Below are positions 34,390 through 46,760 of a stretch of DNA of 64,000 nucleotides, one piece after another. A program made the position numbers and the translations under genes. The stretch is taken from the NCBI RefSeq assembly GCF_000321225.1, contig NW_004450276.1, forward strand, positions 1,738,223 through 1,802,222, in the 5' to 3' direction. The stretch comes from Odobenus rosmarus divergens (taxonomy: Eukaryota > Chordata > Mammalia > Carnivora > Odobenidae). Position 1 is the first letter of the stretch. Every line of letters starts with the position of its first letter. The notes under the pieces were generated by a model. The model was not told the origin of the DNA. It saw nothing but the letters and a program-made list of their open reading frames with translations, and ran no database searches.

Positions 34390-35835
34390 ATGAACGACTA
34401 TTTTTTAAGACGTTTAATTGGAATGGAAGAAATAAAACTATTTGCAAATGACAACATTGTATAATTAGAAAAGCCTAAGGAATCCGTTAAAAAGCTACTG
34501 GAACTAGTTGCAGGCTACAAGGTCAGTGTAACAAAAATTGTTTTCTACAGAAAAGAAACTGGAAATTGCAATTTAAAATAAAACCATATATTGCTCATCA
34601 GCATCCAAAACCATGAAATATATAAGGATAAATTTAACAAAAAGTGTAAGACCTGTACACTGAAAGCTATAAATCACTGCCAAGAGAAATTAAGGTCTTA
34701 AATAAATGGCTATCCATTGGAAGCCATTGGAATTGGAAGATGAATTGGAAGCCATTGGAATTAGAAGATGATATGGTTAAAATGTCAGTTCTCCCCAAAT
34801 GCCAGCAGAATATATATTGTTTTAATTTGACACGGTATCTCTAAAATTTATACAGAAATGCTTAAGAACAAAGTTGAGGCACATACATACTTGTTTTCAA
34901 GACAGTATACAACTACAGTTTACAAGACAGTGTGGTAAGCATAAGGATAGACAAATCAATGACACAGAATAGAGTCCAGGCCCATACATATGGTCAGCTG
35001 ATTTTCAACAAAGATGCCTAGGTATGTCTTTTCAACAAATAGTGCTGAAATAACTGGATATCCACATGAAAAAATAAACCTTGACCCTTACCTCACACCA
35101 TACACCAAGTATTAATTTGATATGGATCATAGACCAAACATAAAAGCTAAAACTATAAAACTTATAGAAGAAAACAGAATCACTGTGACCTTGGAGAAGG
35201 CAAAGATTTCTTAGATCCAATAGCAAAAAAAGCATTAGTCATAAAGGAAAAGACAGAACTTCACTGAAACATAAAACTTCTGTAGTTCCAAAGACAACAT
35301 TTAAAAGGTAATTTTCTCTATACATGTGTCTGGCAAGGAACATGTATCCAGAATATATAAAGAATCTTTACAACTCAATGATACAACAACCTGATATTTT
35401 TTTAAATGAGCAAAAGATTTGAATAGACTCATTGCGAAGAAGATATATAAGTAACAATGGCACATGCAAAGACACCCAATCTTATTAGTCTTTAGGGAAA
35501 TGCAAATCAAACCCACTGAGATATCACTACATCTAATACTTTAAATGCTGGCAAGATGTGGGGCAATTGGCATTCTCATATATGGCTAAAGAGAATAACA
35601 CTTTGGAAAACAGTTTTGTAATTTCTTTAAAAGATCAACATTTGCTTGCTTACCATATGACTCAACAATTTCATTGCTAGTTATTTAACCAAGAGAACAA
35701 AAACAGGTCCACACAGATTTGGACACAAACGTTCATGGCAGCTTTATTCATAGTAACTTCTAACTGAAAATAATCCATGTGTCCATCAACATGGGGAGTA
35801 AAATAAATTTGAAAAGTGGTCACAAAATGCTGTGG
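34390..35835 (+). mobile_element. Old L1 ORF2 segment
   Basis: Ordered L1 phrases are present: 'ttgcaaatgacaacattgta', 'gcctaaggaatccgttaaaa', 'agctataaatcactgccaag', 'caaatagtgctgaaataact', 'cttagatccaatagcaaaa' and 'catggcagctttattcatag'. Multiple stops and indels; inactive. Confidence 0.85.
34716..34771 (+). repeat. 28-bp tandem duplication inside L1
   Basis: The unit attggaagccattggaat(t)ggaagatga occurs at 34716-34743 and 34744-34771 with one G/A difference. It is itself built from attggaag-like subunits. Confidence 0.85.
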
Positions 35836-36982
35836 GAGTTAAAGAGCTGTCAAAAAATGTAACTTGTTTGGGAGATCAGAAAAGGCTTTGTGCAAGAAAT
35901 CACCATTGAATACTTGATTCCAACAGACAGATTGCAAGAGGCAGGCTGAGGGCTCACCATGAACATGGAGGCAGGACAAACCAACAAGGTTGAGGAAAAG
36001 TGAATTGTGCAGTTTGACTAAATCTTAAAATGACCAGGAGAAGGATAGAATAGAAATGTCGAGAACCACTCTATTTTAAAATGCAGCAGTGAACTTCTGA
36101 AGACTTGGTGGAGGAAAATCAAGTTAAAGAAACCTCTTTTCAAAGATGAATTAGGCAGCAGGAAACAACATCAATTGTCTTCTAGGAGAGAAGTAAGAAG
36201 GCCAGAATTAGGTTGATGGTCAGCATGAACAAGGGAATGAATGAGATTTTTTGAGACATAACAGAATCAAAGAAAGTGTTCTGTTTATTGGCTGAAGTGT
36301 AGGTGCCATAAAATAGGGAGAGATTGATTGTCTTTGTGAAATAGGTTATTTACGAAGCAAAATCCCTCTGTGGGAAAGTAAGAGATTAAGAAGACAGATG
36401 GAAGAATTGGTTTTCAACAAGAGAAAAGACACTTCTTTCTCAGATAAGAATGAAGGAAATGGAGGTAGAGATATTTTGAGGTAGGGAACTTAATTCAAAG
36501 TGAGGTGTCCTGACAGCAAAGGAAGTTTGGAATAGCATTTTACATATAACCTTGTTTGATTTCTTGAAATATCTTTTATTTTATCAATCCATGGAGAGTA
36601 GTCCTTGCATTTGGGATAAAAACTGATTACTTAGCCTGAATTCAGAATTTTCTACTATAACCTGAGCCCAGGGGAGCTGATCAAACATCATCTCTTAGTA
36701 GTTATCTGTCACCAAAATACTGTGATCCAACCAAGCAGGTCTGTTTATTGTCCATAAACTGATCTGGATAACCTTTAATCCAAATCCAGCATTCTTTTCA
36801 TCCTACCAAACTGCTATTTTCCCTTCTTTCTTGTTTGTATAAATCTCATTCACTCCAAGGTTGCATTTAATACCAGTTCTTTCAAGTGGCTTTCCCTGCC
36901 ACTTCAACTTATAGTGGACCCTTATTGTTCCCCAGATAAAATAGTTTGTACTAATAATGTGTCATTCATTTTAGCGGTTAAT

Positions 36983-37206
36983 TATACATTGTCTTCTTTT
37001 TTTTTAAGATTTTATTTATTTGACAGAGAGACACAGCGAGAGAGGGAACACAAGCAGGGGGAGTGGGAGAGGGAGAAGCAGGCTTCCCGCGGAGCAGGGC
37101 GTCCGAGGCGGGCTCGATCCCAGGACCCTGGGATCATGACCTGAGCCAAAGGCAGACGCCTAATGACTGAGCCACCCAGGTGCCCCTATAAATTGTCTTC
37201 TTTTTT
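36983..37206 (-). mobile_element. CAN-SINE with target-site duplication
   Basis: Body about 37003-37186. The flanks are TATACATTGTCTTCTTTTTT (36983-37002) and TATAAATTGTCTTCTTTTTT (37187-37206), one mismatch. Confidence 0.93.
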
Positions 37207-37259
37207 CACTTATGCTTGTATATGTTTTGTCTTGGGGAAGAACTACTTATCAAAGATCA

Positions 37260-37528
37260 TTACCTATATTTTATTTTATTTTATTTTATTTTATTTTATT
37301 TTATTTTATTTTTTTATTTTATTAAGATTTTATGTATTTATTTGACAGAGAGAGAGATAGCAAGAGCAGGAACACAAGCAGGAGAAGTGGGAGAGGGAGA
37401 AGCAGGCTTCCCGCGGAGCAGGGAGCCGGATGTGGGGCTTGATTCCAGGACCCTGGGATCATGACCTGAGCTGAAAGCAGATGCTTAACAACAGAGCCAC
37501 CCAGGCACCCCTCGTTAACTATATTTTA
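37260..37528 (-). mobile_element. CAN-SINE whose tail expanded to (TTTTA)n
   Basis: The body ends at 37514 with the head 'ggggtgcctgggtggctc' on the minus strand. Flanks TTACCTATATTTTA and TTAACTATATTTTA (37260-37273 and 37515-37528) are the duplication with one mismatch. The tail side is a pentanucleotide array. Confidence 0.9.
37268..37312 (+). repeat. (ATTTT)9 pentanucleotide microsatellite
   Basis: Nine uninterrupted ATTTT units, followed by a T-run and a further unit, grown from the A-rich tail of the adjoining minus-strand SINE. Confidence 0.92.
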
Positions 37529-37544
37529 AAAAATCCTTCCCAAA

Positions 37545-39415
37545 GGCCAATTAATGTTTTGCAATTTTTAGTAGCTTTATTGAGGTATAACTAACATACA
37601 GTATAGTGCATGTATGTAAAGTGTACAACTTAATAGGCTTTGACATATGTATCATCTGTGAAACCTTCATCACAATCAAGACAGTGAACATACTTCAGCA
37701 TCTCAAAAAGTTTCCCTGTGTTCCTTTTTCAATGCCCTCCTTCTCTACCTCACGTTGTTACCAGGTAACCACTGAGCAGCTTTCCTTCACTATAGATTAG
37801 TTTGCAATTTCACTGATTTTCTGTAAATGAAATCATACATTATATGCTCTTTTCTGTCTGGCTTATTTCACTCAGGATAATTATTTTGAGCAGGTCCAGC
37901 TTCATGTCTATGTAGCTTCTAGAGTCCCACAGGATCCTGGGCTCAAAAGGGCCTGCCACTTGATTTAATGCTCTGTTTTAATTTGATGCTTTTCTGTCTG
38001 TTTCGAAATTTTTAATAATTTATGAATAAGGGGGCCCATATTTCCCTTTGCACTGTGTCCCACAAATTATGTAGCTGGGCCTGGATTTGAGATTCAGGTG
38101 GTAGGTATCAGTAATTCATGCTCTTTTATTTTTGGGCAGTATTCCATATGAATATACCACAGTTTGTTTATCCATTTACCACGTAATTTGTTTATCCATT
38201 CCTGTTTAGACATTTGGGTTTTTTTCCAGTTACAAATAAAAATTTATGAATATCTGTTGACAAGACTTTTATGGAGATATGCTTTCATCTTTCTTATGTA
38301 AATACTTAGTAGTGGAGTGACTAGGTCATATATAGTTCTAACTCTTTAAGAAACTGCTAAATGTTTTCAAAAGTGGTTGTACAATTTCACATTCCTAACA
38401 GCTATACACGAGAGTTTCAGTTGCTCCATATCCTGGCCAATATTTGGTATGGTCCATCTTAGATTTTACATATATTAATAGATGTGTTGTGCTATCTTAT
38501 TATGGTTTTAATTTTTCATTTCCTTAATGACTAATGATGCTGAGCTTCTTTTCATGTGCTTTTTTGTCAATTGTATATTTTCTTTGCTTTAGCGACTTTT
38601 CAGATCTATTCCTCATTTTCTTAGTGGTGCAACTAACTGTGTTTTCAGTAAGTTTTGAGAGTACTTTATGGATTCTGGATCTAAGTCCTTTATCAAATAT
38701 ATGATTGCCAAATATTTCTTCCCAGTTTGTGGGTTGCTTTTCATTCTCTTAACAGTGTCTTTCAAACAGCAGGTCTTAATTTTGATAAAGTTCTATTTAT
38801 CAATTTTGTCTTTGATAGACTGTGTTTTTGGTGTCACATCTAAGAATCTTTGCCTAAGCCAAGCTCACAAAAGATTCTGTGCAGTTTTCTTGTGGAAGAT
38901 GAGTAGTTTGAAGTTCTACAGTCAAGCTTATAATCCACTTTGAGTTAATTTTTTTATATAGTGTGAGATATAGATTGAAGTTCATATTTTTGCTTATAGG
39001 TATCCAAGCGTTCAGCACCATTTTTTGAGAACCTATCCTTTCTCTGCAGAGTTGCCTTTGTACCTTTGTAAAAAATCAGTTATCTGGGGGCGCCTGTGTG
39101 GCTCAGTCGGTTAAGTGTCTGCCTTCAGCTCCGGCCATGATCCCATGACCCTGGGATGGAGCCCCATGTCAAGCTTCCTGCTCTGCGGGGAGTCTGCTTC
39201 TCCCTCTCCCTACCCTGGTTCATGTTCTCTCACTCACTCTCTCTTTCAAATAAATAAATAAAAAATCTTTTTAAAAAATCAGTTATCTATGTATGTATAG
39301 GTGTATTTCTGAAACGTTCTGTTCCATTGATCTTTTTGTCTATCTTTACACAAGTACCATACTATCTTGATCATCATAGCTTTAATAACAAATCTTGAAA
39401 TCAGGGTTAATGAGA
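37545..39415 (-). mobile_element. Old L1 3' end (3' UTR and ORF2 region)
   Basis: The reverse strand carries L1 order. On the plus strand one sees 'tttattgaggtataactaac', 'gtttatccatttaccacgta', 'ctgatgctgagct'-like text, 'ggatctaagtcctttatcaa' and 'ctgttccattgatctttttg'. A different, unnamed repeat appears inserted at about 37900-38125, and a CAN-SINE at 39086. Confidence 0.8.
39070..39288 (+). mobile_element. CAN-SINE nested in L1 with 16-bp duplication
   Basis: Body 39086-39272. AAAAAATCAGTTATCT at 39070-39085 and 39273-39288 is a perfect duplication. Confidence 0.95.
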
Positions 39416-40765
39416 GTGTTAGTGATCTGTCATGCATGTTTTTAGCATATTGTGATAAAATTTGGGCTTGGTGTGGTTATTTCAACAGGATAAGAGCAGT
39501 GATATCATTAATGGGATGAATGGGAATTTTAATTTACTTGTAAGTATCACAGTAGGAATGACTATGAGAGGAAAGAAAGTGGGTAGACTCAGGAGGAGAG
39601 TATTTGTAAAGTGCAACACAAGTGAGTAATGGAAGTATAGTTAAAAGCAAACACAAAGAAAAAGAATGAGAACTGAAATGTGAAGAATGAGAAACCTCTT
39701 AAATACAGAGATATTAATGTAGAAAATGATAAATTGACACTGTAGTTTGGAAGGACTATTGGAATTAATTTGGTTTTTTATTGATGTGAAGACTGAGGCA
39801 CAGTGATGTCTTTATCTAGAGCTTATGTGGAATCTCCTCTAAAACAGAACCAATCATACAAATTTGGTTCTAGGCCGTCAGCTGAAAGTTAAATCTTAAG
39901 TAAAATCCTTTAGTTCTATAGGTGTATTATTATAAATGAGAACTTCATTCCTGAAGAACTAGTTCATACCTTACAAAAGTGATCATGAAAATGAAACTAA
40001 ATACATATGCTATCATTAATTATGTTAGATTAAACATAATATAAAAAATAGTATTTTAATTGCTCCTTTTGGGAACGTTTTCTATATGGACACAGATATA
40101 GTACAGGGAACTTAGAATGAAGATGCCTTTTTTTCTTCCTATCAATGTCTCTACAGCAAGCGTATACAGTTTTCATTGTTCCAAGAAATGAACTGCTTTC
40201 AAAACTGGAGTCACCTGTTTTAAAAATCTGTGGCTTATTTTAATACGCATGAAAGCCTCTGAAAAGTCTTTGAATGTGTAAATACCGGGGTGGAGCAGCT
40301 TCCTTGGTGAGGATGTTTTCGAAGATCCTTTGGTACATACCAGCTGCAAACTGAGTCAGCAGAATCCTTATAAACCCAGACCAGCTGGTGAGTGTTGCTA
40401 ATCTAGTTACCCAGTGTTTGGCAGTTATTAAGTTAAAGAAAATATATGATCTTTATGATAGGAAAGGGGGCAAAAGTGGAATTGACAAGCAGAGGTATAA
40501 TAAATAAAGCGAGTTTATATTTACTATAAAACTATGGTTGTTGTGAAAATGCTATTTATAAATACACGGCATTAGATAGATTGGTCCAATCTGCTCAAAA
40601 AAGATGTTAAACCAAGAAGCAGCTGTTCCAGAATTATCTATTAGGAAAGGCTGGGGCAATTTGGTTGTTGGGGAATGGGCTGAGGCCTTGGTTTTCAAAC
40701 ATTTTTACCTTCACTCATATTTGAAATGATCATCTAAAATTTTTCATCAAAACTATAAAGTGTTG
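39416..40765. other. Unassigned intergenic stretch
   Basis: No repeat family or coding frame was recognised. A segment at about 40285-40387 is of more complex composition than its surroundings and ends at a GTGAGT (40388-40393); see findings. Confidence 0.45.
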
Positions 40766-40814
40766 TAAAGGATAAATTTCTGTCTAATTAACATACAACA
40801 ATCTGTTCATATTT

Positions 40815-41050
40815 AAAATGTACAATTTGGGGGCGCCTGGGTGGCTCAGTCGTTAAGCGTCTGCCTTCGGCTCAGGTCGTGATCCCGGGGTCCTGGGATC
40901 CAGCCCCACATTGGGCTCCCTGCTTGGCGGGAAGCCTGCTTCTCCCTCTCCCACTCCCCACTGCTTGTGTTCCCTCTCTCGCTGTGTCTCTCTCTGTCAA
41001 AATTAAAAAAAAAAATCTTAAAAAAATAAAAAAATAAAACGTACAATTTG
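40815..41050 (+). mobile_element. CAN-SINE with 15-bp duplication
   Basis: Body about 40830-41035, close to consensus. Flanks AAAATGTACAATTTG and AAAACGTACAATTTG differ at one base. Confidence 0.94.
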
Positions 41051-41970
41051 ATAAGTATTGACATACATGTACATCAATGAAACTATCACTACTCTCAAAA
41101 TAATGAAAATAGCCTATCAATCCCCACCCCCCAACTTTGTCATTCTCCTTTGTGATCCCCAGTGAATTCATCTAGGCCTGGAATTAATTTTGTTGAAGGT
41201 TCTTAATAAGCAATTACATTTCTTTAGAAATAGGTCTATTGAAGTTAACTATTTCTTTTTGAGTTTTATTAATTTGTGCCTACAAAGAATTTGCCATTTC
41301 CTCTAAGTCATTCAATTTATAAGTATAAAGTTGGTCATACTAGTCCCTTATTAAGCTTTTAATATCTGTAGCATCTGTAATGGTCACTTCCTTTATTCCT
41401 GAAATTGGCAATTTATAGCTTTTCTATTTTCCTCATCAATCTGACTATAGTTTTATCAATTTTATTTATCTCCTCAAAAACCTTAGTTTTATTTTCCCTA
41501 TTGTTTTCCTGGTTTCATTGCTTTTTCTCTTCGATGTTTATCATTTCTTCTACTTACTTTAGGTTCATTTACTATTTTTTTCTAGATTCTTAAAATGAAA
41601 GCTGAGATAATTGATGAGACCTTTCTTCTTTTCTAGTATATATGCTATATTATAAATATATTAAAGCTTTGTATTGTAAATACTGCTTTAACTGCTTTCC
41701 ACAAATTTTGATGTTTCCATTTTCATTACATTCGAAATACTTTCTAATTTCCATTTTTATTTCTTCTTTGACCAATGGTTATTTAGAAGTGTTAGTTTTC
41801 AAATATTTGGTGACTTTTAAGTATTCTTCTATTATTTATTTTTAATTTAATTCCATTGTAGTCAGGTAACATATTTTGTATGACTTGAATCCTTTTAAAT
41901 TGAGATTTGTTTTTTATATGTTATGAGCACTTGAAAAGAATATGTATTCAGGTCTCATTTGTTGTAGTGT

Positions 41971-42191
41971 TCTATCAATTTCAATGAAAGATTTTATTTA
42001 TTTATTTGAGAGAGAGAATGAGAGATAGAGAGCACAAGAGGGAAGAGGGTCAGAGGGAGAAGCAGACTCCCTGCTGAGCAGGGAGCCCAATGCGGGACTC
42101 GATCCCAGGACCCTGGGATCATGACCTGAGCCGAAGTGACCTCAGTCACTTAACCAACTGAGCCACCCAGGCGCCCTCTATCAATTTCAAT
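41971..42191 (-). mobile_element. CAN-SINE nested in L1 with perfect duplication
   Basis: Body 41986-42176. TCTATCAATTTCAAT at 41971-41985 and 42177-42191. The head carries a small insertion near 42137 (gtgacctcagtcac). Confidence 0.94.
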
Positions 42192-42660
42192 TAAGTCAGG
42201 TTGGTTGATAGTACTGTTCAAGTCTTCTACAGCCTTACTGATTTTTTCTACTTGTTCTATCACTGTTGAAACAAGGGAGTTGAAATTTTGAACTATAATT
42301 GTGGAATTGTCTATTTTTCCTTGAAGTTCCATCAGTATTTATTTTATGTTCTCTGAAATTCTGTTATTATATGCAAAACCATGTAGGTCATGTTCTCTTA
42401 ATTAACCCTTTTTTTCATTGTAAACATTATGACATTCTGTATCTCTGGTAATATTCCCTGAACTGAAACCTACTTTGTCTGACATTAATATGGATATTTT
42501 AGCTTTCTTTTGATTAGTGTTAGCATGGCATATCTTTATATACCATGATATAGTCTTATGTTTAAAGTAGGTTTCTTATAGATAGCTTGCTAATTTTTTT
42601 ATTGGATGTCAGACAATGTATATTTTATCTTCTCAAGTGATGGATATTTTTGTGTTCCTG

Positions 42661-43039
42661 CATGTCTCCGGTATTCTTTCTTGCAAACTTTTTCAGCCTT
42701 GGCCGCTCTGGACTCCCAGCCTTTTCCTCATCTCAAGGAGACTGATACCATATGTGATGGCCTGAAAAATCTATCCAGGCACTAAGCTAGGGCAATCATA
42801 AGACTAATGTCATTTGTGTCCCATCTCTCAGTGATCATTGTTCTTTGTTGTAAGATGTCCAGTATCATGAGAACTGTTGTTCATATTATTTTGTCCAGTT
42901 GTTCAGTTGTTTCAGGCAGGAGGATAAATCTAGCCTGTTTTACACCATCTAGACCAAAAGTGAAGTCTGAAACCAATATTCTTTTTATGTTTTTCTTGTC
43001 TGTAATACTATATATTAATGTTTAACTGTAGTGTGAAAT
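42661..43039. other. Unassigned stretch between L1 segments
   Basis: No coding signal. It could be L1-internal sequence too diverged to place. Frame 42807-43025 is treated as chance. Confidence 0.4.
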
Positions 43040-43342
43040 GGGCATTCTTGTATTGCTGTTTATCATAGAGAGAAACACCATTTTCCTTCACTGTTGGTGG
43101 TAAGATGTTAGCTCCAAGTTTTTTGAAGATGCCCTTTGTCAGGTTGAGAAAGGTTTCTTCTATTCTTAGTTTGCTCAGTTTTTATCACAAAGGCTTTTGA
43201 ATTTTCTCAAATATTTTTCTCCATCTTCTGAGATTATCATATGGTTTTTCTCTTACATTCTGTTAAAATGGTGAACTGTGCTGATTTTCAAATGCTAAAG
43301 TAACTTTGTATTCCTAGGATACACTCTACTCGGTCATGATGC

Positions 43343-43546
43343 TTTTTTTTTTTTTTTAAAAATTTATTTATTTATTTGACAGAGAGAGACACAGCGAGAG
43401 AGGGAACACAAGCAGGGGGAGTGGGAGAGGGAGAAGCAGGCTTCCCGCGGAGCAGGGAGCCCGATATGGGGCTCGATCCCAGGACCCTGGGATCACGACC
43501 CGAGCCGAAGGCAGACGCTTAACGACTGAGCCACCCAGGTGCCCCC
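43343..43546 (-). mobile_element. CAN-SINE nested in L1
   Basis: Long poly-T side (43343-43357) and a near-consensus body to the head 'gggggcacctgggtggctca'. A flanking duplication is not obvious. Confidence 0.93.
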
Positions 43547-43918
43547 ATTTTTGTTTTTATATATTGCTGTAAATCTCTATTTTTAAAGGATTATTATATT
43601 TATGTTAATGAAAGATATTGTTTGAAGTTTTCTTATAATATGTTGTTTGATTTTGCAATCAGGGTAATGTTGGTCTCATAAAATAAGTAGGAAATTTTTC
43701 CTTCATGGTGTATTTTCTAAAAGATTTTGTATAGGTTTGATATTATTTCTTCCTTACAAGATTGATGAATTAGAAATAACTTGAATTCATGGGCCTGGAT
43801 ACTTCTGTTGAGTGTTTTTAAGGAAGAATTTAATTTCTGTAATTGACATATATCTTTCAGGTTTTCTGTTTCTTATTGACCCAGTTGTGGCCATTTTTAT
43901 ATTTTTCTACTTATTTTT

Positions 43919-44127
43919 AATTCTTTTTTAAGATTTTATTTATTTGAAAGAGAGAGAGAGAGCACAAGCAAGGGGAGCTGCAGAGGGAGATGGAGGGAGA
44001 CGCTGAGCTCCCTGCTCAGCAGGGAGCCTGATGAAGGGCTTGATCCCAGGACCCTGAGATCATGACCTAAGCTGAAGGCAAACACTTAACCAACTGAGTC
44101 ACCCAGGTGCCCTTGAATTCTTTTTTT
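43919..44127 (-). mobile_element. CAN-SINE, more diverged
   Basis: Body about 43930-44115. Flanks are AATTCTTTTTT-like on both sides. Diverged head (gactcagttgg region), so older than the consensus copies. Confidence 0.9.
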
Positions 44128-44585
44128 ATCTTAAGGGATTTACATTAGATTTTTCTTTCCTAGTATCTAATGCTTGAAGTATTCCTCTAAGCAACATAAC
44201 TGCATCCCACAAATTTTGATATGTTATGTTTTCACTTTCATCCAGTTCAAAATATGTTCTGATTTTTCTTTGACACGTAAGTTATTTATAACTGCATGGA
44301 TCAATCTTTACATAAGCTGGAATTTTCCAGATAACCTTCTCTTATATTCCTAAGTTAATTTTGTCTTAGTCAAGGATCAAAATCTATATAATTTTATCCT
44401 CTAAATTATATGGATTTATTTTAAGGCCCAGCATATTGTCTATTTTTGTTAATGTTCTGTGTCCACTTGACAAAAATGGTGACTTTATAGATGTCAGTTA
44501 AGTGAAGTTAATCGATGGAGTTGACTCCTCTAAGTAATTACTGTTTTCTATTTGTTCTATCTTTACCTGAGAAAAGAATGTTGAA

Positions 44586-44803
44586 ATAGCCAACATAGGG
44601 ACCCCTCAGTGGTACACTGTGTTAAGCATCCGACTCTTGGTTTCGGCTCATGTTATAATCTCAGGGTCATGAGATCAAGCCCGAGTTAGCTCAGAGCTCA
44701 GTGAGGAGTCTGCTAAAGTTTCTCTTTCCCTCTCTTTCTCCCCTCCCTGCACTCACGTTCTCTCTAAAATAAATAAATAAATCTTTAAAAAATATAGCCA
44801 ACA
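44586..44803 (+). mobile_element. Old CAN-SINE subfamily copy
   Basis: The head 'cagtggtacactgtgttaag' and 'atccgactcttggtttcggc' match the older carnivore-wide SINE form rather than the arctoid one. Flanks ATAGCCAACA at 44586-44595 and 44794-44803. Confidence 0.88.
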
Positions 44804-45250
44804 CAAACTATGGATGAATCAAGTTTTCCTTTAAGTTTTGTTTCTTTTTTTAAAGTTCTGTTTTTAGGTGGATACATATTTAATATGTCTTCTTGGTTAG
44901 TTGATCCCTTCATCCCTATGAAATGTCATTCATTATCCTTGGAGAGTTTCCTTTTATCAATTTATTTGGTTTGATATTAATATAACCAGAGTCTTCTTTA
45001 GTATTTTCAAAATATATCTTTTCCCATCCATTTACTTTTAACCTACTTTTGTCTTTATTTTTAAAACAAGTTTCTTATATAATACATCATCCAGTTGGAT
45101 CTTGCTTTTTTAAAATCCAGTCTGACAATCTCTCCCTTTTAATTGGAATGTGTAGGTCTTTTGTATTTAATGTGGTTATTAACATGGTTGGATTTAAATC
45201 TACTCTTTGTCCCCTTTGTTCTTTTTTTTTTGTCTTTTACTGCTTTTTAA

Positions 45251-46760
45251 AAAATTGAATTTTTTAAAAAATTTTGATTTATTTCCACCACTGTTCTATC
45301 TATACTCCTCTGCTTGATTTTCTTTGGAGGTGCTATGGCTCTAGGGCTTATGGTATGCATTTTGAACTTATCAATATCTCTTTTCAAATCATATTTATAA
45401 TACTTTATATACAATGTAAGGACTCCTCCAGCCCTACATTTCTATTTTCCTTCTGCCATCCTTTGTGCTATTTTCCTTTTATTTCTACCTATGTGATCAA
45501 CTCTATACAGTTGATTTTTGTTTTTAAATAAATTTACAAATAAGTAGAAATGTCTTTTATATTTATTCTCACATGACCATTCTGATGTTCTTCATGCCTA
45601 TGTGAAGATTTATATCATAGATGCCATAATCCTTTGCCTAAAATTATTTTCATTTGTATGTTTTAACATTTTTTGTTGTATAGATCTGCTGGTGATGAGG
45701 TTTTTTAATATAAGTATTTATTTCACCTTCACTTTTGGAAAAATATTTTTGCTGATAGAGAATTCCAGGTTGACATTGTTAAAATTCAGGACTTTAAAGG
45801 TACTGTTCCACTGTTTTTTTTGTTTTTGTTTATCTTGCATGGTTTGATTAGAAGTCTATTTTAATTCTTTATTCCTGTTTGTCTTTTTGTTTTCCAAATG
45901 CCTTTAAGATTTTGTCTTTATCACTGATTTTCAGCAATTTGGTCATGCTGTGCCTTGGTGTCATGTTTTATTGTTGTTAGTTATGATTGGGATTCACTTA
46001 TATTCTCAGATCTGTGGAAATATAGTTTTCATTAAATTTAGGGAAAATTTGTTATTTAAAATTTTTTCTTTTAAAGATTTTATGTATTCATTTGAGAGAG
46101 AGAGACAGAGAGAGCACAAGCAGGCGGAGAGGCAGAGGGAGAGGGAGAAGCAGACTCCCCGCTGAGCAGGGAGCCTGACATGGGGCTGGATCCCAGGACC
46201 TGGAGATCATGACCCAAGCCAAAGGTAGACGCCCAACCATCTGAGCCACCCAGGAGCCCCTTAAATTTTTTTTCTTTCCCCTTTTTCTTGCTATGAAACT
46301 CTACACATTATATTGTTTCATATTTTCTGATAGGTCATTGAGGTTCTGTTAACTTTTTTGTTTTCTTTCCGTGTTTCAATTTGTATATTTTCTGTTGCTG
46401 TATCTTCCAGTTGCTATATTTTTTCTTCTGCAGTGTCCAATCTGTTAATCCTATTTAGTGAGTTTCATTTTAGGTATTCGATTACCTGCAGAATTTCCAT
46501 TTTATTCTTTTTGATTTTATTTTCTCTCCTCATTATGTTCTACTGTAAATCCTTAACTTTATTGACCATAGTTATAATAGGTCTTTAAACATTTCTGTGT
46601 TAGTTCAATCATCTATTTAGTTTCTGGATGTTTCTATGGATTGCTTGCCCTAATAGTTACTGGTCATATTGTCCTGGGCCTTCATGTGTCCAGTAACTTT
46701 TTTTTGGAGTCTAGCCATTTTATATTTTTGAGTGTTGTTTTGGGGGATGGAGTATTCCTT
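45251..46760 (-). mobile_element. Probable old L1 5' region, minus strand
   Basis: T-rich plus-strand text with 'ctggtgatgaggttttttaa', 'tttggtcatgctgtgccttg' and 'ttgaggttctgttaactttt' resembles reverse L1 5' sequence and continues the L1 just before it. Degraded; assignment by resemblance. Confidence 0.5.
46071..46260 (-). mobile_element. CAN-SINE
   Basis: From 'ttaaagattttatgtattca' to the head 'ggggctcctgggtggctcag' (read minus). Flanked by similar TTAAATTTTTTCTTT-like sequence. Confidence 0.9.

Larger units (their letters stand above)
33241..36982. other. Intergenic DNA upstream of HACD1
   Basis: No coding signal. It contains a MIR, an L1 segment and a small tandem duplication listed separately. 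Stretches 33926-34389 and 35840-36780 have no recognised element beyond low-complexity G-runs (34318-34332). A possible L2-like patch sits at about 36780-36960. Confidence 0.55.
40766..42660 (-). mobile_element. Old L1, minus strand (3' UTR then ORF2 region)
   Basis: Plus-strand text includes 'ttaacatacaacaatctgtt', 'agtattgacatacatgtaca', 'ttttcctggtttcattgctt', 'ccacaaattttgatgtttcc', 'gaccaatggttatttagaag' and 'tagtgttagcatggcatatc', the reverse of L1. Interrupted by CAN-SINEs at 40830 and 41986. Confidence 0.8.
43040..45250 (-). mobile_element. Old L1 ORF2 region, minus strand
   Basis: The reverse complement follows L1 ORF2. Plus-strand phrases include 'tttgtattcctaggataca', 'gggtaatgttggtctcata', 'gcatcccacaaattttgata' and 'ccatccatttacttttaacc'. 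Three CAN-SINEs are nested in it. Confidence 0.78.
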
